A stretch of DNA of 64,000 bases from Comamonas flocculans. GTDB lineage: Bacteria > Pseudomonadota > Gammaproteobacteria > Burkholderiales > Burkholderiaceae_C. The stretch spans positions 2,046,001-2,110,000 of the forward strand of contig NZ_CP042344.1 of NCBI RefSeq assembly GCF_007954405.1. The letters are read 5' to 3'. Shown piece after piece: positions 32,231 through 41,664 of this stretch. Below the pieces are notes generated by a model. The model was given only the letters and a program-made list of their open reading frames with translations, ran no database searches and was not told the origin of the DNA. Each line of letters opens with the position of its first letter. Within the stretch, counting starts at the first letter, position 1. Both the position numbers and the translations under genes were made by a program.

Positions 32231-34012
32231 TCAGAAGCTCTCCCAGTCCTGATCGCCGCCACCGCTGCCCGCGGCCGGCAGCCGTGGTGCGGTCTTGCCG
32301 GCGCCCGGACGCCGCGCGCCGTCCTTGCCGGTCGCCTCCGCCTTGCGCGCGGGCGCGGCTGCGCGGTCGCCGGCGTGCAGGCGGGCCGGCGTGGCGCCCG
32401 GCTGCGGCCCGGCTACGGGCAGAAACTGCGCCGTACCCGCGGCGCCCGCGGGGCGCACGCCCGGTGCCTCGCTCAGGCGGAAGGTTGCGACGGCGCCGAC
32501 CAGGTCGCGCGCCTGCGTGTTCAGGCTCGATGCCGCGGCTGCCATCTGTTCCACCAGCGCGGCGTTCTGCTGCGTGGCCTGATCCATCTGCGCAACGGCT
32601 TCGCCCACCTGGGCCACGCCCTGGCTCTGCTCGCTGCTGGCCGCGCTGATTTCGCCCATGATGCCGGTCACGCGCTCTATGGCCTGTACCACCTCGTCCA
32701 TGGTGCGGCCGGCTCGGTCCACCAGCGTGCTGCCGGCCTCCACCTGTTCGACGCTCGCGTCGATGAGCTGCTTGATCTCGCGCGCTGCTGCCGCCGAGCG
32801 GCCGGCCAGGCTGCGCACTTCGCTGGCCACCACGGCAAAGCCGCGTCCCTGCTCGCCCGCGCGCGCCGCCTCGACGGCGGCGTTGAGCGCGAGGATGTTG
32901 GTCTGGAAGGCGATCGAGTCGATCACCTGGATGATGCTGGCGATCTTGCCCGAGCTGTCGTTGATCTGCTTCATGGTGCGCACCACGTCGGCCACCACGC
33001 CGCCGCCGCGGCGCGCCACCTCGGAAGCGTTCTGCGCGAGCTGGTTGGCCTGCAGCGCGTTGTCGGCGTTCTGGCGCACCGTGGAGTGGAGTTCCTCCAT
33101 CGACGCCGCGGTCTGTTCGAGCGCGCTGGCCTGGCTTTCGGTGCGCGCGGACAGGTCCTGGTTGCCCTGGGCGATCTCGGCACTGGCCGTGGCCACGCCT
33201 TCGGAGTCCCGGCGCACGTGCGCGACCACGCGCACCAGCCCGTCCTGCATGCGCTGCAAGGCCTGCAGCAGCTGCGCGGTTTCGCTCTGCCCCGGGGCGT
33301 GGATGCGCCGCGTCAGGTCGCCGCCGGCCACCGCGCCGGCCAGGACCACCGCTTCGTGCAACGGTTGCGTGATGGAGCGGATGATGGACCAGGCCAGCAA
33401 GAGCCCGATCGCTATGGCCGCGAGCGAAGCCAGTGCCACGATCCACTGCATGGCCTGCACCGAGGCATCGGCCTGGGCGATCGAGCGGTCCATGAGCCCG
33501 CCCTGGAAGTCGAGCAGCTTGTCTATCGCCTGCTTGTAGGCGCCCAGCGGCCCGGGCATTTCCTTCTCGAGCAGCGTGGCCGCGTCACCACTCAGCCCCA
33601 TGTCCATGGCTTCGAGGAACTTGTCCTGCAGCCCCAGAACCTGGGCGCGTGCCGCCTGCCCGTCCTGCAGCGCGGCCTTGCCGTCGCTGCTGGCAATGCT
33701 GCGTTCGAGTTCGCCGAACAGGCGCGCGATCTCCCGGCGCGTGGACTGCAGCGTCTCGGCCTGCGCCTTCACCGCGTCGGGCATGCGGTAGGTCAGCATG
33801 TTGGCCAGCGCCACCTCGCTGGCGGCTACCGCGGCCTTGATCTGGTGGACCTGGGTGATCTTGGGGTATTGGTCCCGCACGACGGTGCCGAACTCGCCCA
33901 GCAGCTGCTGGCTCTTGAGCAGCGCCGCCGCGCCGATGGCGAGGATCAGGGCCGCCATCAGGCCGAAGGCGAGGATGAGCCGGGTACGGATTTTCAGGTG
34001 TTGGATCGACAT
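32231..34012 (-). CDS. Methyl-accepting chemotaxis protein with CheR-docking C-terminus
   Basis: A 593-residue chemoreceptor starting at ATG 34012 ([12 protein letters not shown]). It has TM1 at about residues 10-32, a four-helix-bundle periplasmic sensor, TM2 near 190-212, a HAMP domain ([24 protein letters not shown]) and a signalling domain with the conserved tip [30 protein letters not shown]. After an Ala/Pro-rich linker of about 60 residues the protein ends DWESF. This matches the xWxxF pentapeptide that tethers CheR/CheB in Tar/Tsr-type receptors. It should act in flagellar chemotaxis; its ligand is unknown. Confidence 0.93.
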   Translation of the reverse strand: MSIQHLKIRTRLILAFGLMAALILAIGAAALLKSQQLLGEFGTVVRDQYPKITQVHQIKAAVAASEVALANMLTYRMPDAVKAQAETLQSTRREIARLFGELERSIASSDGKAALQDGQAARAQVLGLQDKFLEAMDMGLSGDAATLLEKEMPGPLGAYKQAIDKLLDFQGGLMDRSIAQADASVQAMQWIVALASLAAIAIGLLLAWSIIRSITQPLHEAVVLAGAVAGGDLTRRIHAPGQSETAQLLQALQRMQDGLVRVVAHVRRDSEGVATASAEIAQGNQDLSARTESQASALEQTAASMEELHSTVRQNADNALQANQLAQNASEVARRGGGVVADVVRTMKQINDSSGKIASIIQVIDSIAFQTNILALNAAVEAARAGEQGRGFAVVASEVRSLAGRSAAAAREIKQLIDASVEQVEAGSTLVDRAGRTMDEVVQAIERVTGIMGEISAASSEQSQGVAQVGEAVAQMDQATQQNAALVEQMAAAASSLNTQARDLVGAVATFRLSEAPGVRPAGAAGTAQFLPVAGPQPGATPARLHAGDRAAAPARKAEATGKDGARRPGAGKTAPRLPAAGSGGGDQDWESF

Positions 34013-34246
34013 GACTGCAGCGCTCTGCAAGCGCCCCGGGGATGCTGGGGGAGGAGACCGAATGTAAGCCCGGGACCGGCTTGCGCCGCCTTGCCCCTGG
34101 GCACGAGAGGGCCAGTCTGCGCGCGAAGGCGGCGCTTGTCACGTCGTGCATACCCGCGGTGCGCCCGCCGCCGCGGCCCCGCCGTCCCTAGAATTGCCCG
34201 TGCCGCGACCCCAGCTGTGGTCGTGTTTTTTGTTTCGGGGTTCACC

Positions 34247-35302
34247 ATGCCACTCATTCCTGCCACCATCCTCACCGGCTTTCTCGGTTCGGGCAAGACC
34301 ACGCTGCTCAAGCGGGTGCTGACCGAGTCCCACGGCCAGAAAATCGCCGTGATCGAGAACGAATTCGGCGAGGAGAACATCGACAGCGACCTGCTGGTGA
34401 CCGAATCCAAGGAGCAGATCCTGCAGATGAGCAACGGCTGTGTCTGCTGCACCATCCGCGAGGACCTGCGCGACACGCTGCAGCTCCTGGCGGCCAAGAA
34501 GCGCAAGGGCCTGCTCGACTTCGAGCGCGTGGTGATAGAGACCACGGGCCTGGCCGACCCCGGGCCGGTGGTGCAGACTTTCTTCATGGACGACGAGATC
34601 GCCGAGACCTATCTGGTCGATTCGGTCATCACGCTGGTGGACGCCAAGCACGCGAACGAGCAGCTCGACACGCGCCAGGAGGCGCGCCGGCAGGTGGGCT
34701 TCGCCGACCAGATCTTCCTGTCCAAGACCGACCTCGTGAGCGAACAGGACAAGGAGGCGCTGATCCACCGCCTCAAGCACATGAACCCGCGTGCGCCGAT
34801 CCGCGCGGTGCATTTCGGCGAGGTGCCACTCAAGGAGGTGCTGGACCTGCGCGGCTTCAACCTCAATGACAAGCTCGAGGTGGATCCGGACTTCCTCGTG
34901 GCGCAGGACGAGCACGATCATGGGCACGGCCACGACCACGAGGGGCATGGCCATGAACACGGCGAGCACTGTGCCCACCTGCACCACCACCATTACGACG
35001 ACGACGTCAAGAGCTTCGTCTTTCGTGCAGACCGCCCCTTCGATCCGGCGCGGCTGGAGGACTTCATCGGCGCCATCGTCAACATCTACGGCCCGCGCAT
35101 GCTGCGCTACAAGGGCGTGCTGGCCATGCGGGGCACCGAGCGCAAGGTGATCTTCCAGGGCGTGCACCAGCTCATGGGCAGCGACCTGGGGCCCGAGTGG
35201 GGCAAGGACGAGCCGCGCCACAGCCGCATGGTGTTCATCGGCATCGACCTGCCGCGCGACATCTTCCTGCAAGGGCTGGAGCAGTGCCTGGTGGCCGCCT
35301 GA
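34247..35302 (+). CDS. COG0523/CobW-family metal GTPase
   Basis: A 351-residue G3E GTPase. It has Walker A GFLGSGKTTLLKR at residues 10-22, the metal-binding GCVCC near 65, a SKTD guanine-specificity motif near 166, and a His-rich segment (about residues 225-250, HDHGHGHDHEGHGHEH followed by HHHH) that should bind zinc or cobalt. COG0523 proteins act as metallochaperones or zinc-homeostasis factors. Its downstream neighbour is a DksA lacking the zinc finger, a pairing also known for dksA2 in Pseudomonas. No Zur box was recognised upstream. Confidence 0.92.
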   Translation: MPLIPATILTGFLGSGKTTLLKRVLTESHGQKIAVIENEFGEENIDSDLLVTESKEQILQMSNGCVCCTIREDLRDTLQLLAAKKRKGLLDFERVVIETTGLADPGPVVQTFFMDDEIAETYLVDSVITLVDAKHANEQLDTRQEARRQVGFADQIFLSKTDLVSEQDKEALIHRLKHMNPRAPIRAVHFGEVPLKEVLDLRGFNLNDKLEVDPDFLVAQDEHDHGHGHDHEGHGHEHGEHCAHLHHHHYDDDVKSFVFRADRPFDPARLEDFIGAIVNIYGPRMLRYKGVLAMRGTERKVIFQGVHQLMGSDLGPEWGKDEPRHSRMVFIGIDLPRDIFLQGLEQCLVAA

Positions 35303-35519
35303 ACGGGGTGCTGCAGCCGGGCATGCCGCTTGCCGGGAATGGCGGGTTCGGGTCGATACAATCGCGGCCCGTTCACAGTCCGACCCGCGGCGCAGACCCC
35401 GGGCGGCAAGGGCCGGCGCGCAGCGCGCGTTCGGGTTTTGGCTTGCAACCAAGTGGGGTTACCATCGCCCGGTTAACCCCGCGTTCGTCCTTTGGACCTT
35501 TAGCCAGCACACCTTCACC

Positions 35520-36011
35520 ATGAATACGACCCTGCAAAAACCTGTGGCGGCCGCCAAGAAAGATTCGAAGCTGGCCAACAACTGGAAAACCAAGCCCGCC
35601 GAGGAGCTGAGCGACGCCGAAGTGCTCGCCATGCCCGACAGCGAATACATGAACGAAAAACAGCTGGCCTTCTTTCGCCTGAAGCTGGTGCGGCTCAAGC
35701 AGGACATCCACGACAACGCCGGCCAGACCACCGAGACGCTGCGCGAGGACACCGTGGTCGTGCCCGATCCGGCGGACCGCGCGACCATCGAGGAAGAGCA
35801 TGCGCTGGAGCTGCGCACGCGCGACCGCGAGCGCAAGCTGCTCAAGAAGATCGAGCAATCGATCGCGCGCATCGATGCCGGCGACTATGGCTATTGCGAC
35901 GAGACCGGCGAGCCCATAGGCGTGGGCCGGCTGCTGGCCCGTCCCACGGCCACGCTGTCCCTGGAAGCCCAGCAGCGGCGCGAGCTCAAGCAGAAGATGT
36001 TCGGCGACTGA
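35520..36011 (+). CDS. dksA: Zinc-finger-less RNA polymerase-binding factor DksA
   Basis: A 163-residue DksA that acts with ppGpp on RNA polymerase. The coiled-coil tip PDPADRAT (Asp83, Asp86) is intact. The C-terminal zinc-finger positions read Cys126, Thr129, Ser147 and Ala150 (YGYCDET and TATLSLEA) instead of four cysteines. The C-T-S-A pattern is that of the zinc-independent DksA2 paralogue of Pseudomonas aeruginosa. The N-terminus is extended by a basic leader. A TACAAT -10-like box lies at 35357. Only this dksA is in the window; whether a zinc-type copy exists elsewhere is unknown. Confidence 0.92.
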   Translation: MNTTLQKPVAAAKKDSKLANNWKTKPAEELSDAEVLAMPDSEYMNEKQLAFFRLKLVRLKQDIHDNAGQTTETLREDTVVVPDPADRATIEEEHALELRTRDRERKLLKKIEQSIARIDAGDYGYCDETGEPIGVGRLLARPTATLSLEAQQRRELKQKMFGD

Positions 36012-36048
36012 GCCGGGCGGCTGCGCAGGCGATCACGGGCAGGAGCGC

Positions 36049-37758
36049 ATGGCCAAGGAAGACACCGTCCCCGGTGGTTTGCTGTCCAAGGTCGTGCGCT
36101 TCGTGCGCAACCCTTCGGTGGACTGGAGCGAACTGGATGCTCTGGGCGACAACCGCGAGTCGCAGTACACGCGCCAGAAGCTCAAGGAGATGATAGAGCG
36201 CAAGCGGCGCAACGACTTCGTGCGCAAGCGCGAGTTCGACCAGCTGCGCAAGCTGCGCCGCAAGGAGGCCTCGCCCGACGTCGCCTACGACGACGCCCGC
36301 GCGCAGACCTCGTTCCTGAGCACGGGCCTGGGCGAGCGCTCCGAGCGCGCCGAGACACTGCGCAAGATCAACGCGATCGAGCAGCAGATGTCCCAGCAGT
36401 GGTGGAAGGCCCACGGCAACGCGCCGCCCACGCCCACGCGCCCGGCCCCGCTGGCCGAGGAGGTGAGCGAGCCCGCAGCCACGCCGGGCGAGACCACCTT
36501 GCCGCCGCCGGTCTCCGGCGCCGAGGCGGCCAGCTGGCACGATCCGCTGCAGGCCTTCGCCCCGACGGCGCCCGCGGGCCTGCGCGTCGACAGCCTGGTC
36601 AACAGCGAAGTGCCCAGCGCGCTGTTCACCGGCGAGAATGCAGCTTATCCGTTCACCGCGTCGGCGCTGGAGGCAGGCGTCGGCGCGGCGGATGGGCCGA
36701 GAGAGGAAAAATTCGTGCACGAACCTGATCTGGAAGAAGCCGCGATCCTGTTCGCCAATGCCGACTATGCGGGCGCCGGGCGCTGCCTGGCCAATGTGCT
36801 CAAGCAGCACGAGCAGGACGACCCCGAGCAGCAGCACGAGATCTGGATGACGCTGTTCGACCTGTACCGCGCCACGGGCGAGCAGGCGTCCTTCGACGCG
36901 CTGGCGATCGAATACGCCGCGCGCTACGGGCGCTCGGCGCCGCTGTGGTTTTCCATTCCCGCGCAGCTTGGCGTGGAGCCGGTGGCCGAGAGCGAAGGGG
37001 CGGCGCAGCGCGAGCTGCACTGGAATGCGCCCGCCACGCTCGGGCAGCAGTCGGTCGCGGCGCTGCAGGCGAGCCTGGCGCGCTCCAGCCCGCCATGGAC
37101 TCTGAACTGGGCGCGCCTGGCCAGCATCGAAGCAGCGGCGCTGCCAGCCCTGGTCGAGCTGTTTGGCCAGTGGGCCGGACAGAAGGCGGAGCTGCGCCTG
37201 CAGGGCCTGGCCGTGTTGCAGAAGGTGCTGCAGGCCCATACGGTGGCCGACGACCGCGAGGTCGACCCCCAGTGGTGGCTGCTGCGCATGGCGCTGCTGC
37301 GCCTGCTGCGCGAGGCCGACGAGTTCGAGGAGGTGGCGCTGGACTACTGCGTCACCTACGAGGTCTCGCCCCCGTCCTGGGCTGATCCCCAATGCCAGCT
37401 GCTCGGCGACGAGGCGCCGGGCGGAGCTTTTGCCGAGGCGGGCCTGGACGAGCAGGCACTGGCCGATGCGGGTGCGGTCCCGACGAAGGCGGAGCTGACG
37501 GGCGAGATCGAAGGCGACGCACAGGCCCAGCTCGAGCCGCTGGAGCGGCTGATGCGCCCCGGCCAGCCCTTCGTGGTCGCCTGCGAGCGGCTGATCCGCA
37601 TCGACTTTGCCGCCGTGGGTTCGGTGCTCAACTGGGCCGCGAACCAGCAGGCCCAGGGGCGCGAGCTGCACTTTCGCAACCTGCATCGGCTCGTCGCGGT
37701 GTTCTTCAACGTGATCGGCATCAGCGAACACGCCTGGGTGGAGCCGCGCAAGAACTGA
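36049..37758 (+). CDS. Large hypothetical protein with C-terminal STAS-like segment
   Basis: A 569-residue soluble protein. Residues about 1-90 are charged and helical ([32 protein letters not shown]). Residues 120-230 are a Pro/Ala-rich low-complexity linker. Residues 230-290 look like a tetratricopeptide-type helical pair ([41 protein letters not shown]). The final 60 residues ([43 protein letters not shown]) resemble a STAS domain. The organisation recalls FimV-like or regulatory scaffold proteins, but no function is assigned. It sits between dksA and hslV and has no membrane span. Confidence 0.8.
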   Translation: MAKEDTVPGGLLSKVVRFVRNPSVDWSELDALGDNRESQYTRQKLKEMIERKRRNDFVRKREFDQLRKLRRKEASPDVAYDDARAQTSFLSTGLGERSERAETLRKINAIEQQMSQQWWKAHGNAPPTPTRPAPLAEEVSEPAATPGETTLPPPVSGAEAASWHDPLQAFAPTAPAGLRVDSLVNSEVPSALFTGENAAYPFTASALEAGVGAADGPREEKFVHEPDLEEAAILFANADYAGAGRCLANVLKQHEQDDPEQQHEIWMTLFDLYRATGEQASFDALAIEYAARYGRSAPLWFSIPAQLGVEPVAESEGAAQRELHWNAPATLGQQSVAALQASLARSSPPWTLNWARLASIEAAALPALVELFGQWAGQKAELRLQGLAVLQKVLQAHTVADDREVDPQWWLLRMALLRLLREADEFEEVALDYCVTYEVSPPSWADPQCQLLGDEAPGGAFAEAGLDEQALADAGAVPTKAELTGEIEGDAQAQLEPLERLMRPGQPFVVACERLIRIDFAAVGSVLNWAANQQAQGRELHFRNLHRLVAVFFNVIGISEHAWVEPRKN

Positions 37759-37811
37759 ACCCGCGCGCGGGCACTTGCAAAAGTGCCGTTGCGCCGCCAT
37801 CTGTCGGGGCT

Positions 37812-38360
37812 ATGGAACAGTTTCACGGAACCACCATCCTGAGCGTGCGCCGTCAGTTGCCCGACGGGAGCATGCAGGTCGCGCTTGGCGGCGACGGCCA
37901 GGTCACGCTGGGCAACATCGTCCTCAAGGGCAGCGCGCGCAAGGTGCGCAGGCTCTACCACGACAAGGTGCTCGCCGGCTTTGCCGGTGCCACGGCCGAC
38001 GCCTTCACGCTGTTCGAGCGCTTCGAGGCCAAGCTGGAAAAGCACCAGGGGCAGCTCACGCGCGCGGCCATCGAGCTCACCAAGGACTGGCGCACCGACC
38101 GCGTGCTGCGCCGCCTCGAAGCCATGCTGGCGGTGGCCGACGAAAGCGCCTCGCTCATCATCACCGGCAACGGCGACGTGCTCGAACCCGAGCTCGGTCT
38201 GGTGGCCATAGGCTCGGGCGGCGCCTATGCCCATTCGGCGGCCAAGGCGCTGCTGCAGAACACCGACCTGTCGGCGCTGGAGATCACGCGCAAGGCGCTG
38301 GAGATTGCCGGCGAGCTGTGCATCTACACCAACATGCACCACACGATAGAGACGCTTTAG
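37812..38360 (+). CDS. hslV: ATP-dependent protease subunit HslV
   Basis: A 182-residue peptidase of the HslUV (ClpQY) protease. The catalytic N-terminal Thr is within [11 protein letters not shown], so a short propeptide must be removed. The rest ([50 protein letters not shown]) is canonical. The stretch [16 protein letters not shown] is longer than in E. coli between the first two strands. It is followed by hslU; the 60-nt gap holds a palindromic repeat. Confidence 0.95.
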   Translation: MEQFHGTTILSVRRQLPDGSMQVALGGDGQVTLGNIVLKGSARKVRRLYHDKVLAGFAGATADAFTLFERFEAKLEKHQGQLTRAAIELTKDWRTDRVLRRLEAMLAVADESASLIITGNGDVLEPELGLVAIGSGGAYAHSAAKALLQNTDLSALEITRKALEIAGELCIYTNMHHTIETL

Positions 38361-38365
38361 TCTCT

Positions 38366-38414
38366 TTTCAATAGCTGCCTGCGCTTGATGGGCGGGCGTT
38401 AGAGCCATATTTCA
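38366..38414 (+). repeat. Palindromic AGCTG/GCGCTTGATGG repeat, copy 2
   Basis: It reads AATAGCTGCCTGCGCTTG then ATGGGCGGGCGTTAGAGCC. It separates hslV and hslU and supplies the immediate upstream region of hslU, which lacks a Shine-Dalgarno. Confidence 0.6.
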
Positions 38415-38420
38415 TACAAA

Positions 38421-39737
38421 ATGTCTGCCATGACCCCCCGGGAGATCGTCTCCGAACTCGACCGCCATATCGTCGGCCAGCAAAGCGCCAAGCGGGCCGT
38501 GGCGATCGCGCTGCGCAACCGCTGGCGCCGCCAGCAGGTGGAGGCGGGGCTGCGCGGCGAGATCACGCCCAAGAACATCCTCATGATCGGTCCCACCGGC
38601 GTCGGCAAGACCGAGATCGCGCGGCGCCTGGCGCGCCTGGCGCACGCGCCCTTCATCAAGGTGGAGGCGACCAAGTTCACCGAGGTTGGCTACGTCGGCA
38701 AGGACGTGGACGCGATCATCCGCGACTTGGCCGAGGTGGCGGTCAAGCAGACGCGCGAACAGGACATGAAGAAGCTGCGTGCGCGCGCCGAGGACGCGGC
38801 CGAGGAGCGCATCCTCGACGTGCTGGTGCCGCCCGCGCGCAGCGAGGGCGCGGGTGCGGACAGCACCGCGCGCCAGGTGTTTCGCAAGAAGCTGCGCGAG
38901 GGCGAGCTCGACGACAAGGAGATCGAGATCGAGGTGGCCGACGCCCGCCCGCAGGTCGAGATCATGGGCCCCCAGGGCATGGAAGAGATGGCCGAGCAGT
39001 TGCGCGGGCTGTTTTCCCAGATGGGCCAGGAAAAGCGGCGCACGCGCAAACTGCGCATCGCCGAGGCGCTCAGGCTCGTGGGCGACGAGGAAGCGCACCG
39101 CCTGGTCAACGAGGAAGAAGTGCGCAGCCGCGCGATCGAGAATCTCGAGCAGAACGGCATCGTCTTCCTCGACGAGATCGACAAGGTGGCCACGCGCCAG
39201 GAGGCGAGTGGCGCCGACGTCTCGCGCCAGGGCGTGCAGCGCGACCTGCTGCCGCTGGTCGAGGGCACCACCGTATCGACCAAGTACGGCATGGTCAGGA
39301 CGGACCACATCCTGTTCATCGCCTCGGGCGCGTTTCACCTGTCCAAGCCCAGCGACCTGATCCCGGAACTGCAGGGGCGCTTTCCCATCCGCGTCGAGCT
39401 CGGCTCGCTGTCGGTGCAGGATTTCGAGGCCATCCTCACGCAGACCCATGCCAGCCTGGTGCGCCAGTACCAGGCGCTGCTGGCGACCGAAGGCGTGACG
39501 CTGCAATTCACGCCCGAAGGCATCACCCGCATCGCCCAGATCGCCTTCGACGTCAACGAACGCACCGAGAACATCGGTGCGCGGCGCCTGGCCACCGTCA
39601 TGGAGCGCCTGCTTGACGAGGTGAGCTTCGATGCGACCCGGCTCTCGGGCCAGACCGTGGTGGTCGATGCAGCCCTGGTGGACAGCCGTCTGGCCAGCCT
39701 GAGCGCCAACGAAGACCTCTCGCGCTACATCCTGTGA
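38421..39737 (+). CDS. hslU: ATP-dependent protease ATPase subunit HslU
   Basis: A 438-residue AAA+ unfoldase that feeds HslV. It has Walker [16 protein letters not shown] near residue 60, the pore loop [13 protein letters not shown], Walker [14 protein letters not shown] near 247, sensor region [16 protein letters not shown] and the C-terminal LSRYIL that docks into HslV. The inserted I-domain spans about residues 110-235. Confidence 0.96.
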   Translation: MSAMTPREIVSELDRHIVGQQSAKRAVAIALRNRWRRQQVEAGLRGEITPKNILMIGPTGVGKTEIARRLARLAHAPFIKVEATKFTEVGYVGKDVDAIIRDLAEVAVKQTREQDMKKLRARAEDAAEERILDVLVPPARSEGAGADSTARQVFRKKLREGELDDKEIEIEVADARPQVEIMGPQGMEEMAEQLRGLFSQMGQEKRRTRKLRIAEALRLVGDEEAHRLVNEEEVRSRAIENLEQNGIVFLDEIDKVATRQEASGADVSRQGVQRDLLPLVEGTTVSTKYGMVRTDHILFIASGAFHLSKPSDLIPELQGRFPIRVELGSLSVQDFEAILTQTHASLVRQYQALLATEGVTLQFTPEGITRIAQIAFDVNERTENIGARRLATVMERLLDEVSFDATRLSGQTVVVDAALVDSRLASLSANEDLSRYIL

Positions 39738-39884
39738 CCAGCTCGGGCCCTGGCGCCCGCGCTTCATGGATCACTTGCGCAATGTGATCCAAGTTCTTGA
39801 CTATCAAGGTTTTTTCTGCCCTGCATTTTGAGGTGTTGGGGCTAAACCCTTGATTTCATTCACCATTTTTAGGGCGCAACCCTC

Positions 39885-39912
39885 TTGCGTGGACCTACTT
39901 TCCTGCTACAGT
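39885..39912 (+). promoter_or_regulatory. Candidate dcw (mraZ) promoter
   Basis: TTGCGT (39885-39890) and TACAGT (39907-39912) are spaced 16 bp, giving a start near 39920, inside the MraZ-box array. This placement would let bound MraZ block RNA polymerase. Confidence 0.5.
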
Positions 39913-39945
39913 GCAAAAAAGTGCACTGAAGTGGTAAAAAGTGCC
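39910..39945 (+). promoter_or_regulatory. MraZ-binding repeat array (four AGTG boxes at 10-bp spacing)
   Basis: AGTG occurs at 39910, 39920, 39930 and 39940, exactly one helical turn apart; two copies read AAAAGTG. Known MraZ operators are 10-bp-spaced repeats (TGGGN in E. coli, AAAGTG-type in mycoplasmas). The array lies 59-94 nt upstream of the mraZ start, which indicates autoregulation of the dcw cluster. Confidence 0.75.
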
Positions 39946-40003
39946 GTCTAGGCCCAATTCGGTGGACGGCGGTGGAAGTTTCAACCCGGGGGGTCTCAAG
40001 TCC

Positions 40004-40432
40004 GTGTTCCAAGGCGCATCTTCGCTGAGTCTGGATGCCAAGGGGCGTCTGGCGGTGCCCACGCGCCATCGCGAGCCGCTGCTGGCCGAGGCGGCCGGCC
40101 AGCTCACGATCACCAAGCACCCCGACGGTTGCCTGATGGTCTTTCCGCGCCCGGCGTGGGAAGCCTTCAGCGCGCGCATCGCCCAACTGCCCATGCAGGC
40201 GCAGTGGTGGAAGCGGATCTTTCTGGGCAATGCCATGGACGTGGAGATGGATGGCACCGGCCGGGTGCTGATCTCGCCCGAGCTGCGTGCGGCGGCGGGC
40301 CTGGTCAAGGAGGCCGTGCTGCTGGGCATGGGCACGCACTTCGAGCTCTGGGACAAGGCCACCTACGAGGCCAAGGAAGCCGCGGCCATGCAGGCGCAGA
40401 TGCCTGACGTGTTCAAGGACTTTTCTTTCTGA
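40004..40432 (+). CDS. mraZ: Transcriptional regulator MraZ
   Basis: A 142-residue AbrB-like double-SpoVT protein and first gene of the dcw cluster. The start is GTG 40004 ([24 protein letters not shown]), preceded by a GGGGGGT stretch. An upstream in-frame GTG at 39941 would begin inside the operator array and add non-family residues. The second repeat reads [21 protein letters not shown]. It probably represses its own promoter through the AGTG repeats. Confidence 0.93.
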   Translation: MFQGASSLSLDAKGRLAVPTRHREPLLAEAAGQLTITKHPDGCLMVFPRPAWEAFSARIAQLPMQAQWWKRIFLGNAMDVEMDGTGRVLISPELRAAAGLVKEAVLLGMGTHFELWDKATYEAKEAAAMQAQMPDVFKDFSF

Positions 40433-40441
40433 GGGCGGCAG

Positions 40442-41368
40442 GTGGGTTGCGCCGCTTCACACACCTCGGTCCTGCTCGACGAGGCGGTCACCGCCCTGTT
40501 GGGCGAGGTGCCCGCGCCCAATGCCGTGTTTGTCGACGGCACCTTCGGGCGCGGCGGGCATGCGCGCCGCATTCTCGAGCGCATCGGTCCGGGCGGGCGC
40601 CTGATCGCGTTTGACAAGGACCCCGAGGCCGTCGCCACGGCGGCGGCGCTGGCGGATACGCGCTTTTCGATACGCCACGAGAGTTTCAAGGGCCTGGCGC
40701 AGCTCGCGCCGGGCAGCGTCGCGGGCGTGTTGCTCGACCTGGGCGTGAGCTCGCCGCAGATCGACGCCCCCGGGCGCGGGTTCAGCTTTCGCTTCGACGG
40801 GCCGCTGGACATGCGCATGGACCCGACGCGCGGGGAGAGTGTGGCCCAGTGGCTCGCGCATGCCGAGCCGTCTGCAATTGCGGAGGTGATACGTGACTAT
40901 GGTGAAGAACGGTTTGCTGGCGCCATTGCAAAGGCGATTGTTGCTCGGCGCGAGAAGCAGGGGCCTGTTCAGACCACTGCCGAGCTCGCCCACCTCGTGG
41001 CTGGCGCGGTCCGCACCCGCGAGCACGGGCAGAACCCGGCAACGCGCACATTTCAGGCTCTTCGGATTTTCATCAATGCCGAGCTCGAAGATCTCCGGCA
41101 GGCGCTAGAGGCGTGCCTCACGGTGCTGGCGCCCTGCGGGCGGCTGGTGGTGATCAGCTTTCATTCGCTCGAAGACCGCATCGTCAAGCAGTTCATCGCC
41201 CGCCATGCGCGTGAAGCGGTGGACCGGCGCCTGCCGCCCAGCGCGCCGCGCGCCATGCCGCTGAAGGCGCTGGAGCGCATCCGCCCCGGCGCGGCCGAGC
41301 TTGCCGCCAATCCGCGCGCGCGCAGCGCCGTGATGCGTGTGGCCGAACGCACGGAGGCGCCGGCGTGA
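40442..41368 (+). CDS. rsmH: 16S rRNA m4C1402 methyltransferase RsmH (MraW)
   Basis: A 308-residue SAM-dependent methyltransferase. It contains [10 protein letters not shown], the SAM-binding [15 protein letters not shown] near residue 30, [12 protein letters not shown], and the C-terminal [17 protein letters not shown]. It methylates N4 of C1402 in 16S rRNA. It starts at GTG 40442, 9 nt after mraZ, and its stop overlaps ftsL by 4 nt. Confidence 0.96.
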   Translation: MGCAASHTSVLLDEAVTALLGEVPAPNAVFVDGTFGRGGHARRILERIGPGGRLIAFDKDPEAVATAAALADTRFSIRHESFKGLAQLAPGSVAGVLLDLGVSSPQIDAPGRGFSFRFDGPLDMRMDPTRGESVAQWLAHAEPSAIAEVIRDYGEERFAGAIAKAIVARREKQGPVQTTAELAHLVAGAVRTREHGQNPATRTFQALRIFINAELEDLRQALEACLTVLAPCGRLVVISFHSLEDRIVKQFIARHAREAVDRRLPPSAPRAMPLKALERIRPGAAELAANPRARSAVMRVAERTEAPA

Positions 41369-41664
41369 CGCGCCTGAGCATCGTGCTGCTGCTGGCGGTC
41401 ATGGCCAGCGGCATGTGGCTCGTGCAGGTGCAGTACGAGTCGCGCCGGCTCAACACCGAATGGCACCGCGCCAACGTCGAGGCGCGCCGGCTGGAGGTCG
41501 AGCGCCAGCGCCTGCTGGTGGAAAAACGCGCGCAGGCCACGCCGCTGCGCGTCGAGCGCCTGGCGCGCGACAAGCTGCAGATGCGCACGCCCACGCCCGC
41601 CACGACGCTGTACGTCGCGGCCGACGGCACGCCTCTCCTGCCCGCCGCGGAGGTCAAGCCATGA
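41365..41664 (+). CDS. ftsL: Cell division protein FtsL
   Basis: A 99-residue bitopic protein starting at GTG 41365. One N-terminal membrane helix ([21 protein letters not shown]) is followed by a periplasmic leucine-zipper-type coiled coil rich in Arg/Glu. It forms the FtsQLB divisome subcomplex. Overlaps of 4 nt on both sides couple it to rsmH and ftsI. Confidence 0.93.
   Translation: MTRLSIVLLLAVMASGMWLVQVQYESRRLNTEWHRANVEARRLEVERQRLLVEKRAQATPLRVERLARDKLQMRTPTPATTLYVAADGTPLLPAAEVKP

Noticed and set aside
34100..34246. Zur operator upstream of the COG0523 gene
   Set aside because: No AT-rich GTTATAATATAAC-like palindrome is present; zinc regulation is therefore not supported by sequence.
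39941..40003. Upstream GTG start for mraZ
   Set aside because: It would start within the AGTG operator array and add 21 residues not found in MraZ proteins; GTG 40004 gives the canonical N-terminus.
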